Below, piece after piece: positions 43,652 through 52,289 of a stretch of 64,000 bases of DNA (within the stretch, counting starts at the first letter, position 1; the number at the start of each line of letters is the position of its first letter). The stretch is taken from NCBI GenBank assembly GCA_951812315.1, contig CATOSA010000008.1:124001-188000 (forward strand), written 5' to 3'. The translations under genes and the position numbers were made by a program. This stretch comes from an uncultured Burkholderiales bacterium (GTDB taxonomy: Bacteria > Pseudomonadota > Gammaproteobacteria > Burkholderiales > Eutrophovitaceae). Below the pieces are notes generated by a model that did no database searches, was not told the DNA's origin, and saw only the letters and a program-made list of their open reading frames with translations.

Positions 43652-44539
43652 TCAGTCTCTCGCCGGGCGATAGAAATTAACCATCTCGGAATTGTCCCGG
43701 TCGCCCAGACCGTCGGCGACCATCTTGCGGAACAGTTCGGTAACGTTTGCAGTCAGCGGTATCGGCGCGCCAGAGTCGCGAGCAAGATCGTGAATGAGTT
43801 CCAGATCCTTGAGCATCAGCGCGGCACGTCCAGTAATCGAAAAATCGGATGCCACCATTTTGGGAAACATTTCCTGCAACTGACGGGAGTCCGCGCGCCC
43901 GCCGGCCAATGCCTGCGGAATTTGTGCCGCATCTATCCCGGCACGTTCGGCTAAACCGCATGCTTCGGCCAATATTGCGAGTCCGGTCGACACCAGCACC
44001 TGATTGATCATCTTGGTTGCCTGCCCAGCGCCGGTCGGCCCCATCAATGTCGCCCGGCCGGCCAGCGCATCCCAAACTGGACGAGCCCGTTCAAAGACGT
44101 CCGGCTGTCCGCCGACCATGACGGCCATTTTTCCCTCGAGAGCGGCAGGTGCACCGCCTGAAATCGGTGCATCCAGCCATGCCATTCCACACTCATTCAT
44201 TAGGCGTGTCGCCATGTCTTGCGTCTGTGCAACCGCACACGTAGACATGTCGACCAGAACCTTGTCAGCACTGCCCGCCAGCGCGACGCCATCTTCGCCG
44301 AAGACGATCTGTTCCAGTGCCGCGCCGTCACTGACACAGGAAATCACAAACGCACTTGAACGGGTCAGCTCTGCCGGGCTCGACGTCTCGCTCGCACCCG
44401 CCTTCAGCAGATCGGCGAGCTTCTCCCTGTTTCGATTCCATACGACCGGCGCAAAGCCACAGTCGATCAGCCGGCGCATGATCGCCGCGCCAAGAACGCC
44501 CGCACCGATACAGCCGACCCTGGATTTTTCGTTATTCAT
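43652..44539 (-). CDS. NAD(P)-dependent oxidoreductase, 3-hydroxyisobutyrate dehydrogenase family
   Basis: Beta-hydroxyacid dehydrogenase of 295 residues. The cofactor loop is VGCIGAGVLGAAIMRRLIDC; the substrate motif is WLDAPISGGAPAALEGKMAV; the catalytic Lys is in GAGQATKMINQVLVSTGLAI; the C-terminal helical domain has MLKDLELIHDLARDSGAPIP. Asn after VVW (VVWNRNREK) suggests NADP. Members oxidise 3-hydroxyisobutyrate, tartronate semialdehyde or 2-hydroxyglutarate-like acids; MmsB is one possibility given mmsA in this window, but the two are 12 kb apart. It is convergent with spoVR. Confidence 0.86.
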   Translation of the reverse strand: MNNEKSRVGCIGAGVLGAAIMRRLIDCGFAPVVWNRNREKLADLLKAGASETSSPAELTRSSAFVISCVSDGAALEQIVFGEDGVALAGSADKVLVDMSTCAVAQTQDMATRLMNECGMAWLDAPISGGAPAALEGKMAVMVGGQPDVFERARPVWDALAGRATLMGPTGAGQATKMINQVLVSTGLAILAEACGLAERAGIDAAQIPQALAGGRADSRQLQEMFPKMVASDFSITGRAALMLKDLELIHDLARDSGAPIPLTANVTELFRKMVADGLGDRDNSEMVNFYRPARD

Positions 44540-44626
44540 TCCTTTCCTCCTGGCAGAGCGCTCAAAAATTGAGGCAAGTATCGCAATATAACGCTTTGTA
44601 CTCGTTCCTTCGCAACTAGCGGCACG

Positions 44627-45298
44627 TCAACGCGCCTTGCGAAACGTAAGATTGATTCTGCGTTTGCCCAAAGCAGGATGACGATCCTCCTTCAGCGGCA
44701 ATATCCCGTGATAACGCAGCCGTGCAGGTCCGCCCCACACCACCACATCGCCGTGCCGAAGCGGAAGCCGGCGCTGACGATCCGAACGCTTCAGCCCGCC
44801 AAACAGAAACGTCGCGGGAACGCCAAGTGATACCGAAACAATGGGTGCACCAAAATCGCGTTCATCCCGGTCCTGGTGCAGTGACAGTTTGGCCCCGGGC
44901 TCGTAGCGATTGATCAGGCAGGCATCGGGTTCGAAGCGAACAAAGCCCGCCTCGACTGCAGCATCTTGTGCCAGGCTGGAAAAACAGTCCGGCATGTCCG
45001 GCCAGGGGTCACCGCTTAGCGGATCGTTCGAATCGTAGCGATAGCCGCTTTCGTCGCTAACCCATCCCACCGGACCGCAATTGGACATTGCCACCGACAT
45101 ACGGAATCCTCCCGGAGTGGTCTGATGACGCAAGGGCGCGTTGGAAACCACCTGGTCTATTGCGCTAAGCAGCCTTTCCGTGTGCCCGATTGCCAATCCG
45201 CGCAGCACCACCGCACCCGCCCCGAGTGACTCACGCTTCGATCCTGCGTCCACGGGATCGTCGAACAGCCGCATTGTCCCGCCGTATTCATTCGGCAT
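44627..45298 (-). CDS. alkB: AlkB-family DNA oxidative demethylase
   Basis: 2-oxoglutarate/Fe(II) dioxygenase that removes methyl groups from 1-methyladenine and 3-methylcytosine in DNA. The 223-residue protein has the AlkB core: AMSNCGPVGWVSDESGYRYD, CLINRYEPGAKLSLHQDRDE with the His-x-Asp metal ligands, VSVSLGVPATFLFGGLKRSD, and LRYHGILPLKEDRHPALGKR followed by RINLTFRKAR with the distal His and Arg pair for 2-oxoglutarate. It overlaps the preceding 2OG-oxygenase gene by 11 bp and ends the ada operon. A second ATG eight codons in could also be used. Confidence 0.93.
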   Translation of the reverse strand: MPNEYGGTMRLFDDPVDAGSKRESLGAGAVVLRGLAIGHTERLLSAIDQVVSNAPLRHQTTPGGFRMSVAMSNCGPVGWVSDESGYRYDSNDPLSGDPWPDMPDCFSSLAQDAAVEAGFVRFEPDACLINRYEPGAKLSLHQDRDERDFGAPIVSVSLGVPATFLFGGLKRSDRQRRLPLRHGDVVVWGGPARLRYHGILPLKEDRHPALGKRRINLTFRKAR

Positions 45299-46037
45299 CG
45301 TGAAAACTCACACCTGCAGTGAACCGCGTTCCGTCACGCACACGGCTCACGCCATGCCGGAGATTGACACGGTATACGCCACGCTTGCCCTGCACAGGAC
45401 GATGGCATACCGAGAATATCACTGCGTCGCCCTGGCGAAGCGCGACCACCTCTGGCCGTGACTGCATTCGCGGGCGTTGTTCAGTAATCACGAACTCGCC
45501 GCCGGTGAAATCGGTGTCTGGATCCGGTAACAGAATCGCGACCTGCAACGGAAATACGTGTTCGCCATACAGATCCTGATGCAAACAGTTGTAATCGTCA
45601 CGGCCGTACTTTAGTAGCAACGGAGTCGGTCTCACCTGCCCTGCCGCATGGCAGCGCGACAAGAAGTCGTCATGTTCCGGCGGATATCGAATCGCAATTT
45701 CCATTGCGCTGTTCCATCGATTGGCGACAGTCACCAGGCGCGGGTAGAGAGCTGTTCGCAAACTGGAAATCACGTGCGGCAATGGATACGTGAAATATTT
45801 GTACTCGCCGCGCCCGAAACCGTGCCGCTGCATTGCTACGCGACTGCGAAATCGATCCTCTTCAGCATAAAGTGCGGAAAGTGAACTGCATTCGTCCGGT
45901 GAAAGTAGCTGTTTGACCGTTGCGCTTCCACGCTCATCCAGCTCAAGCGAAATACCTTGCCAGTCGAGTGCCTCGATACGATTCGCGATGCTTCCGGTCG
46001 CAGCGGGGGCCAAGGTCAAATGCGCCCGTGCGCTCAC
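45288..46037 (-). CDS. 2OG-Fe(II) oxygenase of unknown substrate in the ada operon
   Basis: A 249-residue 2-oxoglutarate/Fe(II) oxygenase. The GTG at 46037 is chosen since it overlaps the ada stop by 4 bp (GTGA); a longer frame would run 90 bp into ada. Metal ligands: His and Asp in DDYNCLHQDLYGEHVFPLQV, distal His in AVIFSVCHRPVQGKRGVYRV and Arg after it; ILLPDPDTDFTGGEFVITEQ is a prolyl-hydroxylase-type core. N-terminal GISLELDERGSATVKQLLSP is typical of a group annotated as DNA-repair-linked 2OG oxygenase (COG3826). It lies between ada and alkB in one operon, so a role in alkylation damage is probable. No biochemical role can be given from sequence. Confidence 0.85.
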   Translation of the reverse strand: MSARAHLTLAPAATGSIANRIEALDWQGISLELDERGSATVKQLLSPDECSSLSALYAEEDRFRSRVAMQRHGFGRGEYKYFTYPLPHVISSLRTALYPRLVTVANRWNSAMEIAIRYPPEHDDFLSRCHAAGQVRPTPLLLKYGRDDYNCLHQDLYGEHVFPLQVAILLPDPDTDFTGGEFVITEQRPRMQSRPEVVALRQGDAVIFSVCHRPVQGKRGVYRVNLRHGVSRVRDGTRFTAGVSFHDAE

Positions 46038-47173
46038 CCCTTCAACTCTTTCTCGAGCAGGGCTCGCTTGCGCGCTTGTTTCTTTTGCTCGACTTCGAGC
46101 AAGGCTCGCTTGCGCTCGACTCCCCACCGATATCCGGACAAAGTACCGTCAGTTCTGACAACGCGATGGCAAGGTATCGCAACTGCAATGGCATTCACTG
46201 CACAGGCACGCCCAACTGCGCGAACCGCTTTCGGCGAACCGATACGCCTCGCCACTTCAGTATAGGTCACGGTCGAACCGGCAGGAATTTCGGTTAGCGC
46301 CTTCCACACGCGCTGCTGAAATGCGGTTCCACGCACATCGAGCGGCAAATCCAGGCCCAGTCCGGGCGTTTCGACAAATCCGACGACTTTGGCGACGGTC
46401 TCCTCGAACGCCTCATCGCCACCGATCAGATCAGCGCGGGGAAAACGGTCCTGTAGTTCGCGAACCAGAACATCAGGGTCGTCACCGAAGAAGATGGCGC
46501 AAACGCCGCGTGCACTGGCAGCAACAAGAATGGTTCCAAGCGAACACTCGCCAACGGCAAACCGGATTTCGGTGCTGGCACCGCCTGCGCGATAGCTCGA
46601 AGGTGTCATCCCGAGCAACTCGTTTGATTTTTCATAGAAGCGCCCGCCCGAGTTGTATCCTGCGTCGAATATTGCGTCGGTCACCGTGCCATCTCCGTCA
46701 AGGGCGTTGCGTACCCGCCGGGCTCGATGTGCGGCTGCGTAGGATTTTGGCGTCACGCCGGTTGCCGCCTTGAAGACCCGGTGAAAGTGGTAAGTGCTCA
46801 ATCCCGCGCGCTCTGCCAGTTCCTTCAAACTTGGCACAGTCTCGGCTTCTTCGATAATCTTGCAGATCGCGGCTACTTTTGCCGCGTGTTGTTCTTCCAG
46901 TGAAGGCTGTTCGGGCTTGCAACGCTTGCAGGGCCGGAAACCGGCGCGCTCGGCATCGCTACAGGTCGAATAAAATTGCAAATTCTCTGGACGGGCAGTG
47001 CGTGCCGCGCATGACGGACGGCAGTACACTCCGGTGGTCTTGACCGAGTACACGAACTTGCCATCGGCCGCAGGGTCGCGGGCGAGGACCGAGGCCCACC
47101 GTGGATCGCTCATCGTCGCTGCCGCCACAACTGCCTTGTTCGCCACTTTCTTCATTTCAATCGCTGTGTTCAT
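46034..47173 (-). CDS. ada: Ada bifunctional methylphosphotriester/O6-methylguanine methyltransferase and activator
   Basis: Adaptive-response regulator of 379 residues. Domain order: N-terminal Ada zinc domain with VYCRPSCAARTARPENLQFY and GFRPCKRCKPEQ, giving the four Cys; AraC-type helix-turn-helix (LAERAGLSTYHFHRVFKAAT, TDAIFDAGYNSGGRFYEKSN); linker; and the C-terminal transferase with NAIAVAIPCHRVVRTDGTLS, active Cys in PCHRV. Methylation of the N-terminal Cys turns the protein into an activator of its own operon. The last 25 residues hold RKRALLE twice (GVERKRALLEVEQKKQARKR and ALLEKELKG), a tandem duplication. It leads the operon with the 2OG oxygenase and alkB. Confidence 0.95.
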   Translation of the reverse strand: MNTAIEMKKVANKAVVAAATMSDPRWASVLARDPAADGKFVYSVKTTGVYCRPSCAARTARPENLQFYSTCSDAERAGFRPCKRCKPEQPSLEEQHAAKVAAICKIIEEAETVPSLKELAERAGLSTYHFHRVFKAATGVTPKSYAAAHRARRVRNALDGDGTVTDAIFDAGYNSGGRFYEKSNELLGMTPSSYRAGGASTEIRFAVGECSLGTILVAASARGVCAIFFGDDPDVLVRELQDRFPRADLIGGDEAFEETVAKVVGFVETPGLGLDLPLDVRGTAFQQRVWKALTEIPAGSTVTYTEVARRIGSPKAVRAVGRACAVNAIAVAIPCHRVVRTDGTLSGYRWGVERKRALLEVEQKKQARKRALLEKELKG

Positions 47174-47488
47174 TTCCGGACCTCCATACCATCAGTTGAC
47201 GATCGCAATGTAGAGGTCATTTCCGGTCTTCGCACTCCGGGTCTTGCTTTCGAATTCAAGGGAAGCCGAAAACCGGATCATTACATCATACATAGCGGGT
47301 CCGGGCGATTCCCGCCGGCCGTTAACCAGTACATCGGGCGTGCTTTTTCATGTACTTACAAACAGCGCACACCTCGGATTTGCTCGCGGCGCTGAATCAC
47401 TGAGGAGTGCGGCAGACAAAGCAATCAACCCTTCCTGATAAGATGACTGCGCCAATTATTCCGATTGGGAAGAACAAGAGAGTTCCTG
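47174..47488. other. Intergenic region between ada and a molybdoprotein gene
   Basis: About 310 bp between divergent genes. It must carry the ada promoter and the promoter of the plus-strand molybdoprotein, but no convincing Ada box or -35/-10 pair was recognised. Confidence 0.4.
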
Positions 47489-49612
47489 GTGAGCGAACAA
47501 ACCGCAAAAATCGTCCGTACGATGTGCCCGATGAACTGCCACCCGACGCTGTGCGGCATGTTGGCTGAAGTTCGCGATGACAAGCTCGTGAGCGTCAAGG
47601 GGGATAAGGACAACCCTGACAGCAAAGGATTCCTGTGCATTCGCGGACAGGCGTCGCGGGAAGTGATCGACAATGCCGCGCGACTGCGCTATCCGCTGAT
47701 CCGGAATCATCGCACCGACGAATTCCGGCGTGCGACCTGGGAGGAAGCATACGACCGTATCGTCGCAGGCATGAGCAACCCCGAAGCCGTTGGTATCTGG
47801 CCGGGCCACGGCACTTTCACGAACAATTACGGGACGCGTATCAACGCGCAATTACTCGCCCGGTTTGCGAACTTCCACGGCAGCACGTTCTGGAGCCCGA
47901 CCAGCATTTGCTGGGGTCTGGGTGCATTTGGACTGGGGCTTACCGGCATGCTCGAGACCAACACCAAGGAGGACATGGGCGAGCATTCCCGCATGATCAT
48001 TCTCTGGGCTGCAAACTTTACCAGCCAGCCGAATACCGCACCGCACTTGCTGGCCGCAAAGAAACGCGGCGCGCAAATCGTGACGATCGACGTTCGCCGG
48101 ACCGAGGCGGCTGCAAAATCGGACGACGTGTTGATCATTCGCCCCGGAACCGATGCTGCGCTGGCACTGGCGATGGCGCACGTGATCTGCTTCGAAAAGC
48201 TGCATGACGAATCCTTCGTCAACAAGCATAGCGTCGGCTTCGACCAACTAGCAGCACACGTCAAAACCTTCTCGCCAGCGTGGGCGGCCGGCATCACCGG
48301 CGTTGGGGTCGAGAAAATCGTCACACTGGCAAGACGCTACGCACAAACGCAACCGTCGATGATTGTGCTTGGCGGAAGCTCAATGCACAAAGGCGCCAAC
48401 GGCTGGCAAGCGGCGCGCGCAATTGCCTGCCTGCCGCCGCTGACCGGAAACGTCGGCATTCCCGGGGGTGGGTTCGGACCGCGCCACGGCAGCGCGGCAC
48501 ACGGACGCGCCCTCGGCAGCATCATCGAACCCGGTCGTAATTTGGACGAATCAGGCAATGCGAACAAGGCAAAGGTCCCGAATCAGATGCCCGCTGTAAC
48601 CGCGGCGCTTCGTGACGGAACCATACAGAGTTTGTTGCTAATGGGTACCAATATGCTGTCGTCCTATGCCGATGCAGGCGACGTTGCGCGCGGAATAGCG
48701 CGCACAAAGCTGCTGGTCAGCTATGACTTGTTCCTGAACGATACGGCGCGGCGCTTCGCCGACGTCGTGTTGCCCGGCACCGCCTGGCTCGAGGAAGTGG
48801 GTTGCAAGATGACGCACACCCATCTGTACCTGATGGAACAGGCACTCGAGCCGCCCGGCGAGACACGTTCGATGTACAGGGTCATCAAGGAACTCGCAGA
48901 ACGTCTCAACATTGCCGGCTTTCATCCCTGGGCCTCGGAAGAAGCGATGGTTGATGCCATTCTCGATCATCCCTGCACGGGTCACGCAACTGTGGCAGCA
49001 CTACGCACCGAAGGTGGTATTCGATCCCTCAACATCTCGCACGTCGCCAATCCGGATCTGGACTTCGATACGCCCTCGCGCAAGATCGAGTTCTTTTCCA
49101 AGCAGGCGCAACAGCTCGGCCTGCCGCCACTGCCAACGTATGACCAGATCGAATCTCAAGATTTGATATCGGCGGAAACATCATTTGCATCGCCAATATC
49201 CAAATCACCGCAAGACATTAACCAGGAACCAGCCGCGGTCTACAGTCTTGCACTCGCACAGGGGCGCACGATGACCCACTTCCACGGTTTCTATAACAAC
49301 GGTCAGGCGTTGCCAACGCTGGCCCGGCGCGAGACCGAACCGGCATTGTGGATTTCCCCGGGGGATGCGACCGCCCGAAATCTTGTCGACGGCGCAGCGA
49401 TCCGCATATTCAACGATCGCGGAAATCTGGCGGCGCGTGCACATGTGACCGACCGGATCCCGACCGGCACTGTGTGGATGCGCGATGGATGGCCTGGACT
49501 GAATCAGTTGACATCAGGCACCGCCGTGTTGCCGGACGCCGCCGTTGACTTGTTTGAATTTTCGGCAGGGCAATCCAGTTTCGGTGCGATGGTGGAGGTC
49601 ACACTGGCATAG
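47489..49612 (+). CDS. Molybdopterin oxidoreductase, formate-dehydrogenase/DMSO-reductase family
   Basis: Molybdopterin-guanine-dinucleotide enzyme of about 707 residues. GTG 47489 is favoured by a nearby AAGAGAG; TTG 47465 is also possible. N-terminal 4Fe-4S motif: TMCPMNCHPTLCGMLAEV and SKGFLCIRG (four Cys). The metal-ligand region reads SPTSICWGLGAFGLGLTGML, with a Cys at the usual position. VTIDVRRTEAAAKSDDVLII, RPGTDAALALAMAHVIC and IPGGGFGPRHGSAAHGRAL are cofactor motifs; the C-terminal dinucleotide-binding domain starts near GRTMTHFHGFYNNG. No Tat signal, so cytoplasmic. Members oxidise or reduce various small compounds; partner subunits are not adjacent. Confidence 0.87.
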   Translation: MSEQTAKIVRTMCPMNCHPTLCGMLAEVRDDKLVSVKGDKDNPDSKGFLCIRGQASREVIDNAARLRYPLIRNHRTDEFRRATWEEAYDRIVAGMSNPEAVGIWPGHGTFTNNYGTRINAQLLARFANFHGSTFWSPTSICWGLGAFGLGLTGMLETNTKEDMGEHSRMIILWAANFTSQPNTAPHLLAAKKRGAQIVTIDVRRTEAAAKSDDVLIIRPGTDAALALAMAHVICFEKLHDESFVNKHSVGFDQLAAHVKTFSPAWAAGITGVGVEKIVTLARRYAQTQPSMIVLGGSSMHKGANGWQAARAIACLPPLTGNVGIPGGGFGPRHGSAAHGRALGSIIEPGRNLDESGNANKAKVPNQMPAVTAALRDGTIQSLLLMGTNMLSSYADAGDVARGIARTKLLVSYDLFLNDTARRFADVVLPGTAWLEEVGCKMTHTHLYLMEQALEPPGETRSMYRVIKELAERLNIAGFHPWASEEAMVDAILDHPCTGHATVAALRTEGGIRSLNISHVANPDLDFDTPSRKIEFFSKQAQQLGLPPLPTYDQIESQDLISAETSFASPISKSPQDINQEPAAVYSLALAQGRTMTHFHGFYNNGQALPTLARRETEPALWISPGDATARNLVDGAAIRIFNDRGNLAARAHVTDRIPTGTVWMRDGWPGLNQLTSGTAVLPDAAVDLFEFSAGQSSFGAMVEVTLA

Positions 49613-49775
49613 ACAAGCGGGCGAGCCCAGCTTCGGCGAGCGCCAATTTTTTTCGAGCAAGAGTTTATACAACTTCAAACTGATCCAGCTCGAGATTACG
49701 CGAGCAGTTTTTCAGAGGAGAATTAGAGATGTCGCAAGCAGCAAGTGCTGACAAAAGAGGCTGTGTAAAAACCCG

Positions 49776-49806
49776 GAGGCCATCTTGTTCGAGGTGGCCT
49801 CTTTTT
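49776..49806 (+). terminator. Terminator at the left inner end of the IS1182 copy
   Basis: Stem GAGGCCATC with GGTGGCCTC (one G-T pair) and T-run on the plus strand. It blocks outside transcription entering from the left and also lies beyond the transposase stop on the minus strand. Confidence 0.7.
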
Positions 49807-49815
49807 CATTTGTGA

Positions 49816-51210
49816 TTAGATAGCCAGTGCCTTGCAGAGTTGCTTCGTTCCCGGGATGTTAATAGCACGGGTCAGGTTATAAGCGGTCACGGCCAATGCC
49901 ATCTCGGCTTTGACCTTCTGTATGCCTCTTACCAGGAAACGCCCGCCGTCCATACGCCGCTTGAGCGTGCCAAATGGGTTTTCCACCATGCCGTTGCGCC
50001 GTTGCATCATGAGTGGATTGGCCGCGGTGCGATCGGCGACCTCGTTAAGCACGTCTTCCTCGAAGTGGCGCGTCACCCAGCGCTGCTTAGCGGCCGTACA
50101 CCGCGCCTTGATGTGACAGTTCGTGCACGCCTCACTGGTGTACAGCCAGTGGCGCTGCTTGTTCGACTGGGTCTTCTTTGGCAAGTGCTCACCGGCCGGG
50201 CACTCGTAGTAATCGCCCTCGCCGCAGTAGGTAAACTCCGATTTGTCGAAGTAGCAGCCATCGCCTTGGTTGTTCGTGGCGCGCTGTACCGGCACATAGG
50301 GGGCCTGGCAGCGCTTTAGCAGCTGACCATTGGAATAGCCTGCATCGGCCAGTACCTGCACCCGATCGCGCTGCAGTTGGCGTTGGCTGCGTCGCGCCAT
50401 GCGATACAACTGCTGCAAATCATTGGCATTTTGTACCACGTCCACATCCACGATCAGGCGGTGCTTGCCATCGACCGTGCTTTGTACGTTGTAGCCAATA
50501 TGTGCGCGGGGCATCACCCGCGCCTGCTCGTCCGTATCGGGCTGCGCCGAGACTTGCGCATCGTCCATCGCCCGGATGCGTTCGGTTAAGGTCTCGCGCT
50601 CGGCCCTGAGTGCGCCAAGAGCGCCTTGGGTGTCGCCGCCGTTGGGCCCTTGGTCATCATTGTCCTCATTGTCTTCGAGCGCATCGAGCCACGCTCCGAT
50701 CCTGCGATCCAGGCCGCTGACTCGCTGTTGCAGATCTTTCTTGTGTGTGACTCGGCTGCGGCTGTTGTCCGCCCTGAACTTGCTGCCATCAACCGCGATT
50801 TGCTCGCCGCCATACAGCGCTTGCGAGCGGCAAAACTGCACGAACGCCCGACACACGCGCGTCAGGGCCACACGGTTGTCCACCCGGAAGTTGGCAATGG
50901 TCTTGTGATCTGGCGCCAGCCGGTTCAGCAACCACAGAACCTCGAGGTTCTTCTGGCACTCGCGCTCAAGACACCGTGAGCTGCGTACTCGGTGCATATA
51001 GCCGTACAAATACAGCTTTAACACATCACCCGGGTGGTACGGTGGCCGGCCCGTGGCCTGAAGCTGCATGCGGGCAAAACCAAGTGCATTCAAATCTAGC
51101 GTATCAACAAACGCGTCGATCACCCGGACTGCATTGTCCTGGCCTATCAGATCATCGAGCCGCTCCGGAAATAGCGTCGCCTGATCCCGGCTTTGTCCCT
51201 GAATGTGCAT
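49816..51210 (-). CDS. IS1182-family transposase (DDE)
   Basis: A 464-residue transposase. N-terminal DUF772-like domain: QATLFPERLDDLIGQDNAVR, ATGRPPYHPGDVLKLYLYGY, VLWLLNRLAPDHKTIANFRV. Catalytic core: IAVDGSKFRADNSRSRVTHK (first Asp), DVQVLADAGYSN-type sequence (RVQVLADAGYSNGQLL; second Asp), and RRNGMVENPFGTLKRRM with the Glu. A Cys-rich patch (EACTNCHIKARCTAAKQRW) is the IS1182 DUF4277-like zinc region. It appears complete, and the element interrupts a deacylase gene, so it may still move. Start is GTG or ATG at 51210 directly after the internal hairpin. Confidence 0.95.
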   Translation of the reverse strand: MHIQGQSRDQATLFPERLDDLIGQDNAVRVIDAFVDTLDLNALGFARMQLQATGRPPYHPGDVLKLYLYGYMHRVRSSRCLERECQKNLEVLWLLNRLAPDHKTIANFRVDNRVALTRVCRAFVQFCRSQALYGGEQIAVDGSKFRADNSRSRVTHKKDLQQRVSGLDRRIGAWLDALEDNEDNDDQGPNGGDTQGALGALRAERETLTERIRAMDDAQVSAQPDTDEQARVMPRAHIGYNVQSTVDGKHRLIVDVDVVQNANDLQQLYRMARRSQRQLQRDRVQVLADAGYSNGQLLKRCQAPYVPVQRATNNQGDGCYFDKSEFTYCGEGDYYECPAGEHLPKKTQSNKQRHWLYTSEACTNCHIKARCTAAKQRWVTRHFEEDVLNEVADRTAANPLMMQRRNGMVENPFGTLKRRMDGGRFLVRGIQKVKAEMALAVTAYNLTRAINIPGTKQLCKALAI

Positions 51211-51244
51211 AAAAAAATACCCGCAACAATGTGCGGGTATTTTC
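51211..51244 (-). terminator. Terminator at the right inner end of the IS1182 copy
   Basis: Stem ATACCCGCA/TGTGCGGGTAT-type with a run of seven T on the minus strand, directly before the transposase start. It stops minus-strand transcripts coming from outside, insulating the transposase. Confidence 0.75.
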
Positions 51245-52289
51245 TCAAAAACCCCAGACTATTTACACAGTCTCAAAAGCCGCATTTTTCATGAGCTGGA
51301 CTTCGACAAAGCAGGCAAACAAACCGGTTATCTGCGCGTGCCGCAGTCGCGCGACGGCGGTGCCTGGTCGGTGATCGAAGTACCGATCGCAATCATCAAT
51401 GGCGGCAAAGGTCCGGCAGTGTTGTTCACCGGTGGCGTGCACGGCGATGAATACGAAAGTCAGATTGCCATTTCTCGTATTGCCCGCCAAATCGATCCGC
51501 AAAGCGTACGCGGAAAGATCATCATGTTGCCTGCGGTCGACCTGCCCGCCGCAGTTGCCGGGCGCAGAATGTGCCCGATCGACGGGCGCGACTTCAATCG
51601 CTGCATGCCCGGTGATGCGCGCGGCAGCTTTTGCCAGATGCTGGCACATTACATCGAGACCACGATCATGCCGCAAGTCGAAGTCTCGGTTGACATTCAC
51701 TCTGCCGGCAATTCCATGGAGGCCGCGTTGTGCTCGATCATGCACTGGGTGGACGATGCAAAAGTCATTGAACGCACACATGTTCTCGCGGAACACTTTG
51801 CCGCACCGTACAACGTAATGTTTTGGGGTGTTGACGAAACGGCCACAGTCTCGGCCTCTGCCGAACGCCATGGCGCGTTGTCAATTTCTACCGAGATTGG
51901 CGGCTATGGGAGAGTCAGGCCCGATGCTGTTCGGATTGCCGAACGCGGTATTTCAAATGTGCTCAAGTGGATGAAAATAGTCGATGGCAAACCTGACATT
52001 TCGCAACCGAATGGTGGCCGTACGAAGCAAATGCAGGTGCGCGACCAGAGGTCGTATCTGTTCGCGCCCAGCGACGGCTTGTTCGAACCACTGTTTTTAC
52101 CCGAGCAGGAGATTCGCGCCGGCGATCTTGCCGGCAACCTGCACTTCATCGAGGAATGGGCGCGTGAGCCACAACCCATCGAATTCCAGATTGACGGTTA
52201 CATATGGATGGCACCGGGCTCGGGTCGCGTAAAAAAAGGCGATGTAATGGCTGTAATCATGCAGGACTATGACGGTCATTAGCAATTTG

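Larger units (their letters stand above)
49758..51273 (-). mobile_element. IS1182-family insertion sequence with 6-bp target duplication
   Basis: 1516 bp, from AGGCTGTGTAAAAAC to the complement of AGACTGTGTAAATAG, with one intact transposase. The target CAAAAG stands at 49752-49757 and again at 51274-51279. Hairpin terminators lie just inside each end. The intact duplication indicates a simple and probably recent insertion. Confidence 0.95.
49729..52282 (+). pseudogene. Succinylglutamate desuccinylase/aspartoacylase family deacylase, split by IS1182
   Basis: The 5' part is ATG 49729 to 49757 (MSQAASADK, behind GAGGAGAATTAGAG); the 3' part runs from 51280 to 52282. Removing the IS and one copy of its 6-bp target joins them in frame as MSQAASADKSRIFHELDFDK. 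The body has the Zn-binding His-Glu of FTGGVHGDEYESQIAISRIA and a later His in SVDIHSAGNSMEAALCS, with catalytic Glu in SISTEIGGYG. This group deacylates N-acyl amino acids; the closest known role is N-acetyl-diaminobutyrate deacetylase (DoeB) in ectoine breakdown, but no other doe gene is seen. The intact gene would have about 343 residues. A frame from 51203 inside the IS end is not a real start. Confidence 0.85.

Noticed and set aside
51203..51300. Start of the deacylase at 51203 within the IS end
   Set aside because: These codons belong to the IS1182 terminator hairpin and inverted repeat; the true 5' end is at 49729.
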